Positions 1 to 7,066 of a stretch of DNA of 64,000 bases are shown piece after piece. This stretch comes from Paenibacillus sp. PL91. Lineage in GTDB: Bacteria; Bacillota; Bacilli; Paenibacillales; Paenibacillaceae. Both the position numbers and the translations under genes were made by a program. Under the pieces are notes generated by a model that saw nothing but the letters and a program-made list of their open reading frames with translations, did not search any database and was not told the origin of the DNA. Numbering within the stretch: the stretch's first letter is position 1; each line of letters opens with the position of its first letter. Location of the stretch: NCBI RefSeq assembly GCF_012935325.2, contig NZ_JABBYG020000010.1:62001-126000 (forward strand), read 5' to 3'.

Positions 1-1
1 G

Positions 2-490
2 GTTCGCAATATGATTTTGGAACTCAAGAAGGAGCATGACTACGTTATTATAGACTGCCCCGCAGGAATCGAGCATGGCTTTCGCAACGCGATTGCGGGC
101 GCTGACCGGGCTATCGTCATTACGACGCCGGAGAATGCGGCAGTTCGTGACGCTGACCGTGTCATTGGCTTGCTTGAGCAAGAGAAAATTCCGAGCAAGC
201 TTATCATCAACCGGATTCGTCAAAATATGATGAAAAACGGCGAAATGCTCGATATTGATGAAATTTGCCAAGTTCTAGCTGTTGATCTTGTTGGGATTGT
301 GCCAGATGATGAGAAAGTAATTTCTGCTGCAAACAGCGGAGAGCCGACGGTTATGAATCCGGCTTCGCGCGCCGCTATCGCCTATCGAAACATTGCGCGC
401 CGAATTCTCGGCGACATGGTTCCGCTCATGCTTCTCGATGAGAAGGCGGGAGCATTCAAGCGTTTCCGTAAGTTCCTTGGAATAGGATGA
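2..490 (+). CDS. minD: Septum site-determining protein MinD, 5'-truncated by window edge
   Basis: C-terminal part of MinD, the membrane-associated ParA/MinD-type ATPase that works with MinC to keep the division septum away from the poles. The frame is open to the left edge, so the Walker A part lies outside the window. Seen here: the Walker B-like segment DYVIIDCPAGIE, the stretch AVRDADRVIGLLEQE, and the terminal region with RNIARRILG followed by a short basic-hydrophobic tail (FKRFRKFLG) typical of the amphipathic membrane-targeting helix. About 162 codons are visible of roughly 265 expected. It is followed after 7 nt by rodA, so the two are probably cotranscribed. Recognition of the family is firm. 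Confidence 0.93.
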   Translation, partial: VRNMILELKKEHDYVIIDCPAGIEHGFRNAIAGADRAIVITTPENAAVRDADRVIGLLEQEKIPSKLIINRIRQNMMKNGEMLDIDEICQVLAVDLVGIVPDDEKVISAANSGEPTVMNPASRAAIAYRNIARRILGDMVPLMLLDEKAGAFKRFRKFLGIG

Positions 491-497
491 TTACAAC

Positions 498-1643
498 TTG
501 CTTAACAAATTAAAAAAGCTGGACTGGGGAATTTTAATTATCCTTATATTCCTCATGATTATCAGCACTATTGTTATCCATAGCGCTACTGCAAATTTTC
601 CGAAATACTCGGGGTCCGACACAAAACAACTCTTGTTTTACGGCATCGGCTTCTTCGTCGCAATCGCAGCAACCTTGTTTGATTACCGAATTGTGCTGAA
701 GAGCTGGTACGTTCTTTACGGAGTGGGCATTGCCATGTTGATTCTCGTTTATTTTTTTGGCGCGGTCATCAATGGCGCGAGAGGCTGGTTCCAATTGGGG
801 AGCATGTCGTTTCAGCCAGCGGAAATCGTCAAAATCATACTCATCATCGGAATCGCCCATTTAATGGGACGGCGTCAAGGGGATCGGTTGACGCTTACGC
901 AGGATTTGCTCCCTATAGCCACTTTCTCTTTTTTGCCTTTCATGCTCGTTATGATTCAGCCTGACCTAGGAAATGCAATCATTTACCTCGTTATCGTGCT
1001 AGGGATGCTTTGGATCGGGAATGTGAAATATTCGCATGTCATTGCAGGCCTCGGAGTCGTTGTTGTAGGATTAGTTCTGTTCGTATCTCTATTCAACACA
1101 TTCAATCAGGAAATCTATGATTACTTGGACAAGCATGAAATGGGACACTGGCATAAGCGGATCAATACGTTTATCAACCCGGATCAAGCAAAAGCCGATG
1201 ATAAGCATCAGTCGGAAAATGCGCAAATTGCCATTGGCTCCGGCGGCTTGAACGGCGACGGCTATATGCAAGGCGATATGAAAAATCGCGGCTTTATCCC
1301 TTATCCATACTCTGACTCGATTTTTGTCGTTATTGGTGAGGAGTTTGGCTTCCAAGGAGCGGCCATCTTGCTGCTGCTGTATTTCTTGCTTATCTATCGC
1401 ATGATCATCATAGCTTTCAAATGCTATGATTTACGAGCCTCATTTATCGTTATCGGAATCGTGTCTATGTATGTGTTCCAGGTGTTCCAAAACATCGGAA
1501 TGATGATAGGGATTATGCCAATTACGGGGATTACATTACCTTTTATCAGCTATGGAGGGACTTCTCTCCTGCTCAATATGCTGTCCATCGGGCTCGTATT
1601 CAGCATTAAGGCGCATCAAGAAAAGTATGAGCTGGCCGACTAA
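498..1643 (+). CDS. rodA: Rod shape-determining protein RodA (SEDS family)
   Basis: Polytopic SEDS peptidoglycan glycosyltransferase of 381 aa, which polymerises lipid II in the lateral wall together with a class B PBP. The start is TTG with an AGGA about 10 nt upstream. Visible are about ten hydrophobic segments, the SEDS stretches GARGWFQLG, FQPAEIVKI and MIQPDLGNA, a large extracytoplasmic loop rich in charged residues (about 205-260), and the C-terminal motif TGITLPFISYGGTS that marks FtsW/RodA/SpoVE. RodA rather than FtsW is inferred from the position behind minD and the PDLG-type sequence; B. subtilis has no SEDS gene at this position, so the exact paralogue is an inference. Confidence 0.88.
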   Translation: MLNKLKKLDWGILIILIFLMIISTIVIHSATANFPKYSGSDTKQLLFYGIGFFVAIAATLFDYRIVLKSWYVLYGVGIAMLILVYFFGAVINGARGWFQLGSMSFQPAEIVKIILIIGIAHLMGRRQGDRLTLTQDLLPIATFSFLPFMLVMIQPDLGNAIIYLVIVLGMLWIGNVKYSHVIAGLGVVVVGLVLFVSLFNTFNQEIYDYLDKHEMGHWHKRINTFINPDQAKADDKHQSENAQIAIGSGGLNGDGYMQGDMKNRGFIPYPYSDSIFVVIGEEFGFQGAAILLLLYFLLIYRMIIIAFKCYDLRASFIVIGIVSMYVFQVFQNIGMMIGIMPITGITLPFISYGGTSLLLNMLSIGLVFSIKAHQEKYELAD

Positions 1644-1655
1644 ATGTAAATTCAG

Positions 1656-1710
1656 CGATAAAGCTGCTTCTAGGACGAAAGTCATCCGAATGAGGGTGGC
1701 TTTTTTTTTA
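1656..1710 (+). terminator. Possible weak terminator after rodA
   Basis: A GC-containing imperfect hairpin whose base pairs AAAGC with GCTTT precedes a run of nine T. Much of the stem would be wobble pairs, so this is a weak call based mainly on the T tract and its place just after the rodA stop. Confidence 0.4.
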
Positions 1711-1808
1711 TGAAAATCATCCTCGCATACTTGTCTCACCCCCCACATATCCATGTATAAAGGAACAAGCTGTCGCATGCGACGATGGAAGCGGGGGAGG
1801 AACAAGAG

Positions 1809-2726
1809 ATGCAAATGAAGGATAATGAGAAGCAGGGCAAAAAGCAGAAAACAAAAAGCTTGCTGGATCGGCAAGCGACAGCAAATCCAATCAAAGACAG
1901 TGATCAAGGCGTGCATGTTCCTTATAACCATGAATATTTTTATCATGACGATAGGGAAGAAATAGAGCTTGATCCCGAGGTCGTATGGAAAACCAATCCA
2001 AACCCTTGGGCAAGCTGGAATGAGGACAAGGGCTTTAGCAATAAGAGAAGCTATGTCAAAGGGCCTGATCTTACCGATAAAATAGATCCGCGGTACGTAC
2101 GGAGCAGGCATCCTTTTCGTAGGGAGCTGAAATGGAAGTTTGTTATCGCATTATTGTTGTTTGGAGCGATATGGGCGATGTTCCGATATGATACGGAGTA
2201 TACGCTTAAGGGACAAGCATTGGTGAAGCAGGCATTAACGGACGAGATCGATTTTGCCGCTGCCGCCGCTTGGTATAAGGAAACCTTTGCAGGCGCTCCA
2301 TCTTTTATTCCTATATTTGAGGACAAGACACCGGATGCGGTTGGCGCGGACGGAACCGTTAAGCTGCCCGTGGTGACGCCGCTGCAAGGAGGCTCGCTAG
2401 TGCGAACTTTTGCAGAGCTTCTGAACGGCATAGAGCTGGCGGGGAAATCAGAGGAGCAGGTCGTGGCTGCGGAGACAGGCAGAGTACTGCTTTTAACGGA
2501 TCAGAACGAGAAAGGCTCGACAGTCATTATCCAGCATGCGAATAAGCGCGTGACGATCTACGGTTTGCTTGGAAAGACAGACGTACAAGTGAATGACTGG
2601 GTTGAAGCGGGTGATCCAATTGGCAATTTGCTGAAGGCGGAAGGCACGCAGCCGAGCTTGCTTTATTTTGCGGTGAAGCAAAACGATCTGTACATCGATC
2701 CTGTGGGTGTGATACCGATTGATTAA
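1809..2726 (+). CDS. spoIVFA: Stage IV sporulation protein FA (SpoIVFA), degenerate M23 protein
   Basis: SpoIVFA anchors and inhibits the intramembrane protease SpoIVFB in the outer forespore membrane until it is cleaved by SpoIVB. The protein (305 aa) has a long polar N-terminus, one membrane segment at about 109-126 (FVIALLLFGAIWAMF) and a C-terminal LytM/M23-like domain from about residue 222. The usual catalytic HxH of M23 enzymes is absent (the equivalent strand reads LLYFAVK), as expected for a regulatory member. A start 24 nt further up (1785) is possible, but the strong GGGGGAGG with 8 nt spacing favours ATG 1809. It overlaps spoIVFB by 8 nt, which suggests translational coupling. Confidence 0.85.
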   Translation: MQMKDNEKQGKKQKTKSLLDRQATANPIKDSDQGVHVPYNHEYFYHDDREEIELDPEVVWKTNPNPWASWNEDKGFSNKRSYVKGPDLTDKIDPRYVRSRHPFRRELKWKFVIALLLFGAIWAMFRYDTEYTLKGQALVKQALTDEIDFAAAAAWYKETFAGAPSFIPIFEDKTPDAVGADGTVKLPVVTPLQGGSLVRTFAELLNGIELAGKSEEQVVAAETGRVLLLTDQNEKGSTVIIQHANKRVTIYGLLGKTDVQVNDWVEAGDPIGNLLKAEGTQPSLLYFAVKQNDLYIDPVGVIPID

Positions 2727-3600
2727 ATGGAAGGGCATTCTATGGTCGATCCATCCGCTCTTTGTCATCATTATGCTTGGGTCGGTCATGACAGGCTATT
2801 TTGCCGAGCTAATTACTTTGTTTTTACTCGTGCTGGTGCATGAGATCGGCCATGTTGTCATGGCGCTCAGCTTCGGCTGGACTGTCAGAGAAGTTAAGTT
2901 GCTTCCGTTTGGCGGGGTTGTAGAGGTCGATGAAGCGGGCGGCGTTCCCGCGAAAGAAGAAGCTATCGTAGCGATAGCAGGTCCTCTGCAAAATGTATGG
3001 ATGGGGCTTGCTGCATGGGGCTGTGGACAGCTGGGGCTATGGGACCAAGGGTGGGCGGAGTATGTGTGGAAGGCGAACCTGATGATCGGCTTGTTCAACC
3101 TGCTGCCTATTCATCCGCTTGACGGCGGCAAGCTGCTGCAGGCTGCTTTAAGCTATACCGTCAATTACTACAAAATGCTCATCTGGTCAGCCCGAATCAG
3201 CTTGTTGTTTAGCGCAATCATGATTATCAGCTCACTGCTCCCCTGGCTTGTCTATAAGGATGGCATCCAGCTCAATCTGCTGATCGTCGGTTTATTCCTT
3301 GTGATGAATAATTGGACGTATTATCGGAACGTTCCCTTTTTATTTTATCGCTTTCTAATGTATCGCGACCGTGTATCGGTGCAAGCGATGACGAGGGGGC
3401 ATATTGCGAGTCCGATTATCGTTAATGGGAGGCAGTCGATTTTGTCCGTTGCCAGATTGTTCCGAAGGGAGCAATACCATCTCATTTATATGGTAGAGGC
3501 GTCCAGCAAGGAGGTTAAGGTGCTGCCGGAGCAGAAAATTGTCGAAGGCTGCTTGTCGGAAAATAATCCCAATCGTGCAGTATCGGAACTTTTCAGTTAA
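2719..3600 (+). CDS. spoIVFB: Stage IV sporulation protein FB, site-2 metalloprotease
   Basis: Intramembrane zinc metalloprotease of family M50 that removes the pro-sequence of sigma-K in the mother cell. The 293-aa product has several membrane segments, the zinc motif HEIGH at residues 41-45, and the second ligand motif HPLDGGK with Asp at about 135; spacing agrees with the B. subtilis enzyme (H43, E44, H47, D137 from established knowledge). The C-terminal soluble part (about 210-293) is CBS-like. The start is TTG inside the end of spoIVFA; an ATG at 2727 is out of frame. Neighbour order spoIVFA-spoIVFB confirms the assignment. Confidence 0.92.
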   Translation: MIKWKGILWSIHPLFVIIMLGSVMTGYFAELITLFLLVLVHEIGHVVMALSFGWTVREVKLLPFGGVVEVDEAGGVPAKEEAIVAIAGPLQNVWMGLAAWGCGQLGLWDQGWAEYVWKANLMIGLFNLLPIHPLDGGKLLQAALSYTVNYYKMLIWSARISLLFSAIMIISSLLPWLVYKDGIQLNLLIVGLFLVMNNWTYYRNVPFLFYRFLMYRDRVSVQAMTRGHIASPIIVNGRQSILSVARLFRREQYHLIYMVEASSKEVKVLPEQKIVEGCLSENNPNRAVSELFS

Positions 3601-3638
3601 AATAGATGAAAAGCGTACTGGCAGGTGATTATTCGGGA

Positions 3639-4886
3639 ATGAAGCAAATGCTGATGCACGTACACGGTGAAATGCTGCAAACCGCCGTGCTGGAGAATGG
3701 CCGCTTGGTAGAATTTTTTATGGAGAAAACAAAAGCAAGCAGTTTGGTTGGCAATGTCTATAAAGGTCGTGTCGTGAACGTTCTGCCTGGCATGCAGGCA
3801 GCATTCGTTGATGTCGGACTATCCAAAAATGCTTTTTTGTATATTGATGAGCTGCTTCATCCTCATTTAGAAAAACAGCCCGCACAAAAGCCGCAAATTC
3901 AGGAGCTGATCAAACCGGGGCAGGAGCTCATCGTGCAGGTGATGAAGGAGCCGCTAGGGGGCAAGGGCGCCCGCGTGACGACACATTTTACGCTGCCTGG
4001 CCGCTGGCTTGTCTACATGCCGAATGCCGACTATGTCGGCGTATCCAAAAAAATCGGTCCGGAAGGCGAGCGTACGCGCTTGCGCGCCATCGGGGAGAAG
4101 CTGCGGGAGCAGGAGGAAGGCATTATTTTGCGTACGGCGGCTGGAGGAGAAAGCGAGCTTTCCTTGCGTGCCGACGTCTCGCAGCTTCGCGAGATATGGC
4201 ATGGCATTGCAGAACGGAGCATAGAGGCGCAAGCACCTTACGAGCTGCACCGAGAGGCTGGCCTTATGAGGCGTGCCGTTCGCGATACGTTAACGATCGA
4301 CATGGATGAAATATGGATCGATGATGAAGCAAGATTTGAGGAAGCGTCAGCACTGCTAGAGGAGATGACCCCTCAGCTTCGCGAGCGGTTGAAGCCGTAT
4401 CAACAAAAGCAAGGGCTGTCTCTATTCGATGCTTACCTTGTGACAGAGCAAGTAACGTGTGCTTTCGAGCGCAAGATCCCGCTTGTCAGCGGGGGCTATC
4501 TCATATGGGAAGAGACGGAGGCACTCACGGTCATTGATGTGAACACGGGGAAGTTTACGGGAACCTCCGGCTTAGAAGATACGGTATTTCGCACGAATAT
4601 GGAAGCGGCGGACGAGATTGCAAGATTGCTTAGAGTAAGGGATGTCGGCGGCATTATTATTATTGATTTTATCGATATGGAGCAGGAAGAGCATCGCGAG
4701 CATGTCATGCAAAGATTGACAGAGAAATGCCGCATCGATCAAACGAAATGTACGATACTCGGCTGGACCAAGCTCGGGTTGATTGAGATGACACGAAAAA
4801 AGGCCCGCGAGAACGCTGTCCGCCAACTGACAGAGCGCTGCGAGTGCTGTGGAGCGAATAACAAACGGAGCGAATCCCTTAAATAG
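3639..4886 (+). CDS. rng: Ribonuclease E/G family endoribonuclease (RNase G)
   Basis: Metal-dependent endoribonuclease of the RNase E/G family, acting on mRNA decay and rRNA maturation. The product of 415 aa shows an S1-like RNA-binding part near the N-terminus (SLVGNVYKGRVVNVLPGMQAAFVDVG), then the catalytic core with the two metal-binding Asp in DVNTGKF (about 300) and IIIDFIDM (about 343), 43 residues apart as in E. coli RNase E, and the terminal Cys cluster CECC of the zinc link. An ATG at 3606 is in frame but has no ribosome site; ATG 3639 has AGGTGAT, complementary to the 16S 3' end, and matches the family's usual N-terminus. The protein stops soon after the zinc link, so no large C-terminal scaffold is present. 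Confidence 0.88.
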   Translation: MKQMLMHVHGEMLQTAVLENGRLVEFFMEKTKASSLVGNVYKGRVVNVLPGMQAAFVDVGLSKNAFLYIDELLHPHLEKQPAQKPQIQELIKPGQELIVQVMKEPLGGKGARVTTHFTLPGRWLVYMPNADYVGVSKKIGPEGERTRLRAIGEKLREQEEGIILRTAAGGESELSLRADVSQLREIWHGIAERSIEAQAPYELHREAGLMRRAVRDTLTIDMDEIWIDDEARFEEASALLEEMTPQLRERLKPYQQKQGLSLFDAYLVTEQVTCAFERKIPLVSGGYLIWEETEALTVIDVNTGKFTGTSGLEDTVFRTNMEAADEIARLLRVRDVGGIIIIDFIDMEQEEHREHVMQRLTEKCRIDQTKCTILGWTKLGLIEMTRKKARENAVRQLTERCECCGANNKRSESLK

Positions 4887-4909
4887 TTTATTTTTTCTTC
4901 GAAGAAGAA

Positions 4910-4938
4910 TTGATATAGCTTGCATAGTATGGTACACT
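4910..4938 (+). promoter_or_regulatory. Sigma-A promoter of the rplU operon
   Basis: TTGATA (4910-4915) and TACACT (4933-4938) are separated by exactly 17 nt and lie just after the rng stop, about 140 nt upstream of rplU. This would give the ribosomal-protein operon its own transcript with a leader. Confidence 0.75.
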
Positions 4939-4944
4939 CTTTGG

Positions 4945-5066
4945 GTGTGTGTCTCGTACCTCGTGAGGAATGAGATGTACAAGTACCGCTCCGATTGGGT
5001 AAATAAGCGTTTGCGGCGCAGGCTGCAGGCCACCTGAATTAGGCGAGTCTTCGAAAATAAGGAGGT
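4945..5066 (+). promoter_or_regulatory. Probable ribosomal protein L21 leader RNA
   Basis: About 120 nt between the promoter and the rplU ribosome site. It contains several short inverted segments (for example GTACCTCG/TGAGATGTAC and the GC-rich TGCGGCGCAGGCTGCAG stretch ending in GGCCACC). Firmicute rplU genes are often preceded by an autoregulatory L21 leader, and the place and composition fit. No covariance-model search was possible, so the family assignment is an inference from context. Confidence 0.5.
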
Positions 5067-5075
5067 GCACCAACA

Positions 5076-5387
5076 ATGTTTGCAATCATCGTAACAGGCG
5101 GAAAGCAATACAAAGTTCAGGAAGGCGATGTTATCTACATCGAAAAACTGGATTCTGAAGCAGGCGAGAGCGTAACGTTTGATCGTGTTTTGGCGGTTTC
5201 TAAAGGTGACGGTCTTGTAACTGGAACTCCGGTTGTTTCCGGCGCTACAGTAACAGGCAAAGTCGAGAAACAAGGCAAAGGCCAAAAAATCATCGTTTAC
5301 AAATACAAAGCCAAAAAGAACTATCGTCGTAAGCAAGGTCATCGTCAACCGTTTACAAAAGTAACAATCGAGAAAATCCAAGCGTAA
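5076..5387 (+). CDS. rplU: 50S ribosomal protein L21
   Basis: Large-subunit protein L21, which binds 23S rRNA with L20. The 103-aa product has the family N-terminus MFAIIVTGGKQYKV and the C-terminal basic KNYRRKQGHRQPFT motif. A strong AAGGAGGTG precedes the ATG by 8 nt. First gene of the cluster rplU-prp-rpmA-spo0B-obg known from Bacillus. Function is certain. Confidence 0.98.
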   Translation: MFAIIVTGGKQYKVQEGDVIYIEKLDSEAGESVTFDRVLAVSKGDGLVTGTPVVSGATVTGKVEKQGKGQKIIVYKYKAKKNYRRKQGHRQPFTKVTIEKIQA

Positions 5388-5398
5388 GAGGAATTTCT

Positions 5399-5737
5399 AT
5401 GATAACCGTTACATTTGTACGAAGAGCCGCTGACAGACGTATCGTATCATTTGCAGTCGAAGGACATGCTAAATATGCGAAGCCCGGCAAAGATATCGTT
5501 TGTGCGGGCGTATCGGCCATATCGGTCGGTACCGTTAACGCGATCGAAGCTTTAGCAGGAGAAGAGCTCCCCGCTAAGATGAAGAACGGCTGGCTGTCGT
5601 CGGATATTCCGACGCTTGCAGACGAGGCTTCGGATAGCCGGATGCAGCTCTTGCTGGAATCGATGGCGGTTATGCTTGACACTATCGCAAAATCATACGG
5701 CAAGCATGTCGTTATTCATGAACTTCTTAATGCGTAG
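5399..5737 (+). CDS. prp: Ribosomal-processing cysteine protease Prp
   Basis: Prp removes the N-terminal extension of ribosomal protein L27 in Firmicutes. The 112-aa product carries the conserved GHAKYAKPGKDIVCAGVSA segment with the catalytic His (in GHA) and Cys (in VCAGVSA). It sits between rplU and rpmA, as in B. subtilis (ysxB), 11 nt after rplU. The L27 encoded next door keeps a matching cleavage site, so enzyme and substrate are both present. A hairpin-repeat array separates it from rpmA. Confidence 0.95.
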   Translation: MITVTFVRRAADRRIVSFAVEGHAKYAKPGKDIVCAGVSAISVGTVNAIEALAGEELPAKMKNGWLSSDIPTLADEASDSRMQLLLESMAVMLDTIAKSYGKHVVIHELLNA

Positions 5738-5850
5738 GCTTTCGAAGTAGGTTTACTTACTATAAACCTTAATGTTCATGCTTCCGAGTAGGTTTGCTCC
5801 ACAAACCTAAAAGCTTATGCTTACGAAGTAGGTTTGCTCCACAAACCTTT
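5738..5850 (+). repeat. Three-unit hairpin repeat array before rpmA
   Basis: Three tandem units between prp and rpmA. Each has a head related to ATGCTTACGAAG and a stem-loop: AGGTTTA/TAAACCT (5749-5755 with 5763-5769), then AGGTTTG/CAAACCT twice, with CTCCA loops. The unit next to the gene has the intact head; the first two heads are degenerate. The last stem ends directly at the AAGGAGGG ribosome site of rpmA. The same family occurs at 28263-28336 and 57456-57570. There is no T tract after the stems, so they are not ordinary terminators. Confidence 0.9.
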
Positions 5851-5868
5851 AAGAAGGAGGGAATAACT

Positions 5869-6180
5869 ATGTTGAAACTGAATCTTCAGCTTTTCGCTTC
5901 GAAGAAAGGTGTTGGTTCCACGAAGAACGGACGTGACTCGCAGTCGAAGCGCCTTGGCGCTAAACGTGCTGACGGTCAAACCGTATCCGCTGGAAGCATT
6001 TTGTTTCGCCAACGCGGAACAAAAATTCACCCAGGTACTAACGTAGGCATCGGGAAAGACGATACGCTTTATGCGAAAGTAGAAGGCGTAGTGAAGTTCG
6101 AACGTTGGGGACGCGATCGCAAAAAAGTGAGCGTATATCCAGCTGTTCAAGCTCCGGTAGCTGCAGCAGTAGAAGCTTAA
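5869..6180 (+). CDS. rpmA: 50S ribosomal protein L27 with Prp-cleaved extension
   Basis: L27 reaches the peptidyl-transferase centre with its N-terminus. The 103-aa product begins MLKLNLQLFASKKGVGSTKN, so it retains the short Firmicute extension ending in LQLF before the Ala that becomes residue 1 after Prp cleavage. The reading frame is open upstream to 5794 through the hairpin repeats, but AAGGAGGG (5853-5860) with 8 nt spacing and family alignment fix the start at ATG 5869. A strong terminator follows at 6201. Confidence 0.97.
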   Translation: MLKLNLQLFASKKGVGSTKNGRDSQSKRLGAKRADGQTVSAGSILFRQRGTKIHPGTNVGIGKDDTLYAKVEGVVKFERWGRDRKKVSVYPAVQAPVAAAVEA

Positions 6181-6200
6181 TACAACCTTATATATGCACC

Positions 6201-6236
6201 AAGACCCGGCCTGCATCGCTTGGCCGGGTCTTTTTT
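6201..6236 (+). terminator. Terminator after rpmA
   Basis: Perfect 11-bp stem AAGACCCGGCC/GGCCGGGTCTT with a 10-nt loop followed by a run of T. It ends the rplU-prp-rpmA transcript before spo0B. Confidence 0.93.
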
Positions 6237-6248
6237 ATGTCGAGGCTG

Positions 6249-6277
6249 GTGACCGTGGGACGGTCGCGTGATATACT
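6249..6277 (+). promoter_or_regulatory. Probable promoter of spo0B-obg
   Basis: GTGACC (6249-6254) and TATACT (6272-6277) with 17 nt between them, plus a TG one base before the -10 (extended -10). It lies between the rpmA terminator and spo0B, so spo0B-obg can be expressed apart from the ribosomal genes. Confidence 0.6.
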
Positions 6278-6315
6278 GGATAAGCTAGGAAATACGAAGA
6301 AAGTAGGTTTAATCG

Positions 6316-7053
6316 ATGGGACGCTTAACAATGGCGAAATATTACGCGGCGGCAACGATTTTATTGCCTTGTGCCGCAGTACTTATTTGGCCCGCTAAAG
6401 TGTGGTTAACTGCTGTCTTTCTCGTTTGGCTTATAGCTGTTGCGACTTACTTTGTACGAACGGAACGGAAAGAGCATGCGGAGCGGACTACGCGAACGAT
6501 TCAATCGCTGCAAAATTCTGCTATACGGACTCTCAATCATCACCGTCATGACTGGATGAACGATTTGCAAGTCGTGTTTGGCTACATTCGACTTAAAAAG
6601 CTGGATAAAGCAGCTGAGTATGTGGAGAAAATAAGTGAGCGGATGGTTATGGAGAGCAGCATATCCAAACTTGGCGTACCATCACTGATTAGTTATTTTC
6701 AATCGTTTCGCACGATATCCAACTCGCTGGAGCTGCAAGTCGTTATTAAAGGCGATATTCACTTAAACGAAATAACGGCGGATGCCGATCAAATAGCCGA
6801 AACGCTCATTCATACGATTAACGCATATCGGTTTGCGGTGAAGCCTGGCTATGGTCATGCTGCCGTTCTAACGCTGGAGCTGTCAAGGGATGAGGAAGCG
6901 CTCTATGCAACCTTCTATTATGACGGCGAGCTAATGAACGAGCAGCAATGGAAGCAAAAAATACAACAGCAGTTGGAAGGCGCGCCAATGCAGCCGATCA
7001 ACTTCGAGCAGCCGTATGCAAAGGTGCTGCTGAGGGCGGAAATGCGCGCATGA
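6316..7053 (+). CDS. spo0B: Sporulation initiation phosphotransferase B (Spo0B-like)
   Basis: Spo0B passes phosphate from Spo0F to Spo0A in the sporulation phosphorelay. The 245-aa product has two N-terminal membrane-like stretches (about 8-40), which B. subtilis Spo0B lacks, followed by the helical hairpin with the phosphorylatable His in the segment RTLNHHRHDWMNDLQVVFG (about 75-92), then a degenerate histidine-kinase-type C-terminal domain. Its place directly upstream of obg is the same as in B. subtilis. The ribosome site is weak (GTAGGT). The membrane-anchored N-terminus makes it look like a kinase-like Spo0B variant; the phosphorelay role is from family and position. Confidence 0.85.
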   Translation: MGRLTMAKYYAAATILLPCAAVLIWPAKVWLTAVFLVWLIAVATYFVRTERKEHAERTTRTIQSLQNSAIRTLNHHRHDWMNDLQVVFGYIRLKKLDKAAEYVEKISERMVMESSISKLGVPSLISYFQSFRTISNSLELQVVIKGDIHLNEITADADQIAETLIHTINAYRFAVKPGYGHAAVLTLELSRDEEALYATFYYDGELMNEQQWKQKIQQQLEGAPMQPINFEQPYAKVLLRAEMRA

Positions 7054-7066
7054 ACGGGGGCACAAC

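Noticed and set aside
4849..5037. 62-codon frame between rng and rplU
   Set aside because: It overlaps the promoter and the leader RNA of rplU and has no ribosome site.
4572..5381. 269-codon minus-strand frame spanning rng end, leader and rplU
   Set aside because: Overlaps two certain genes and a promoter on the other strand; no recognisable motif.
5738..5850. Hairpin repeats as a CRISPR array
   Set aside because: Units are contiguous with no unique spacers, arrays have only two or three units, and no cas genes are present.
5738..5850. Hairpin repeats as ordinary terminators
   Set aside because: No T tract follows the stems and a ribosome site of the next gene follows at once.
5794..5868. 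N-terminal extension of rpmA through the hairpin repeats
   Set aside because: The added residues come from repeat units; the ribosome site and L27 family start fix ATG 5869.
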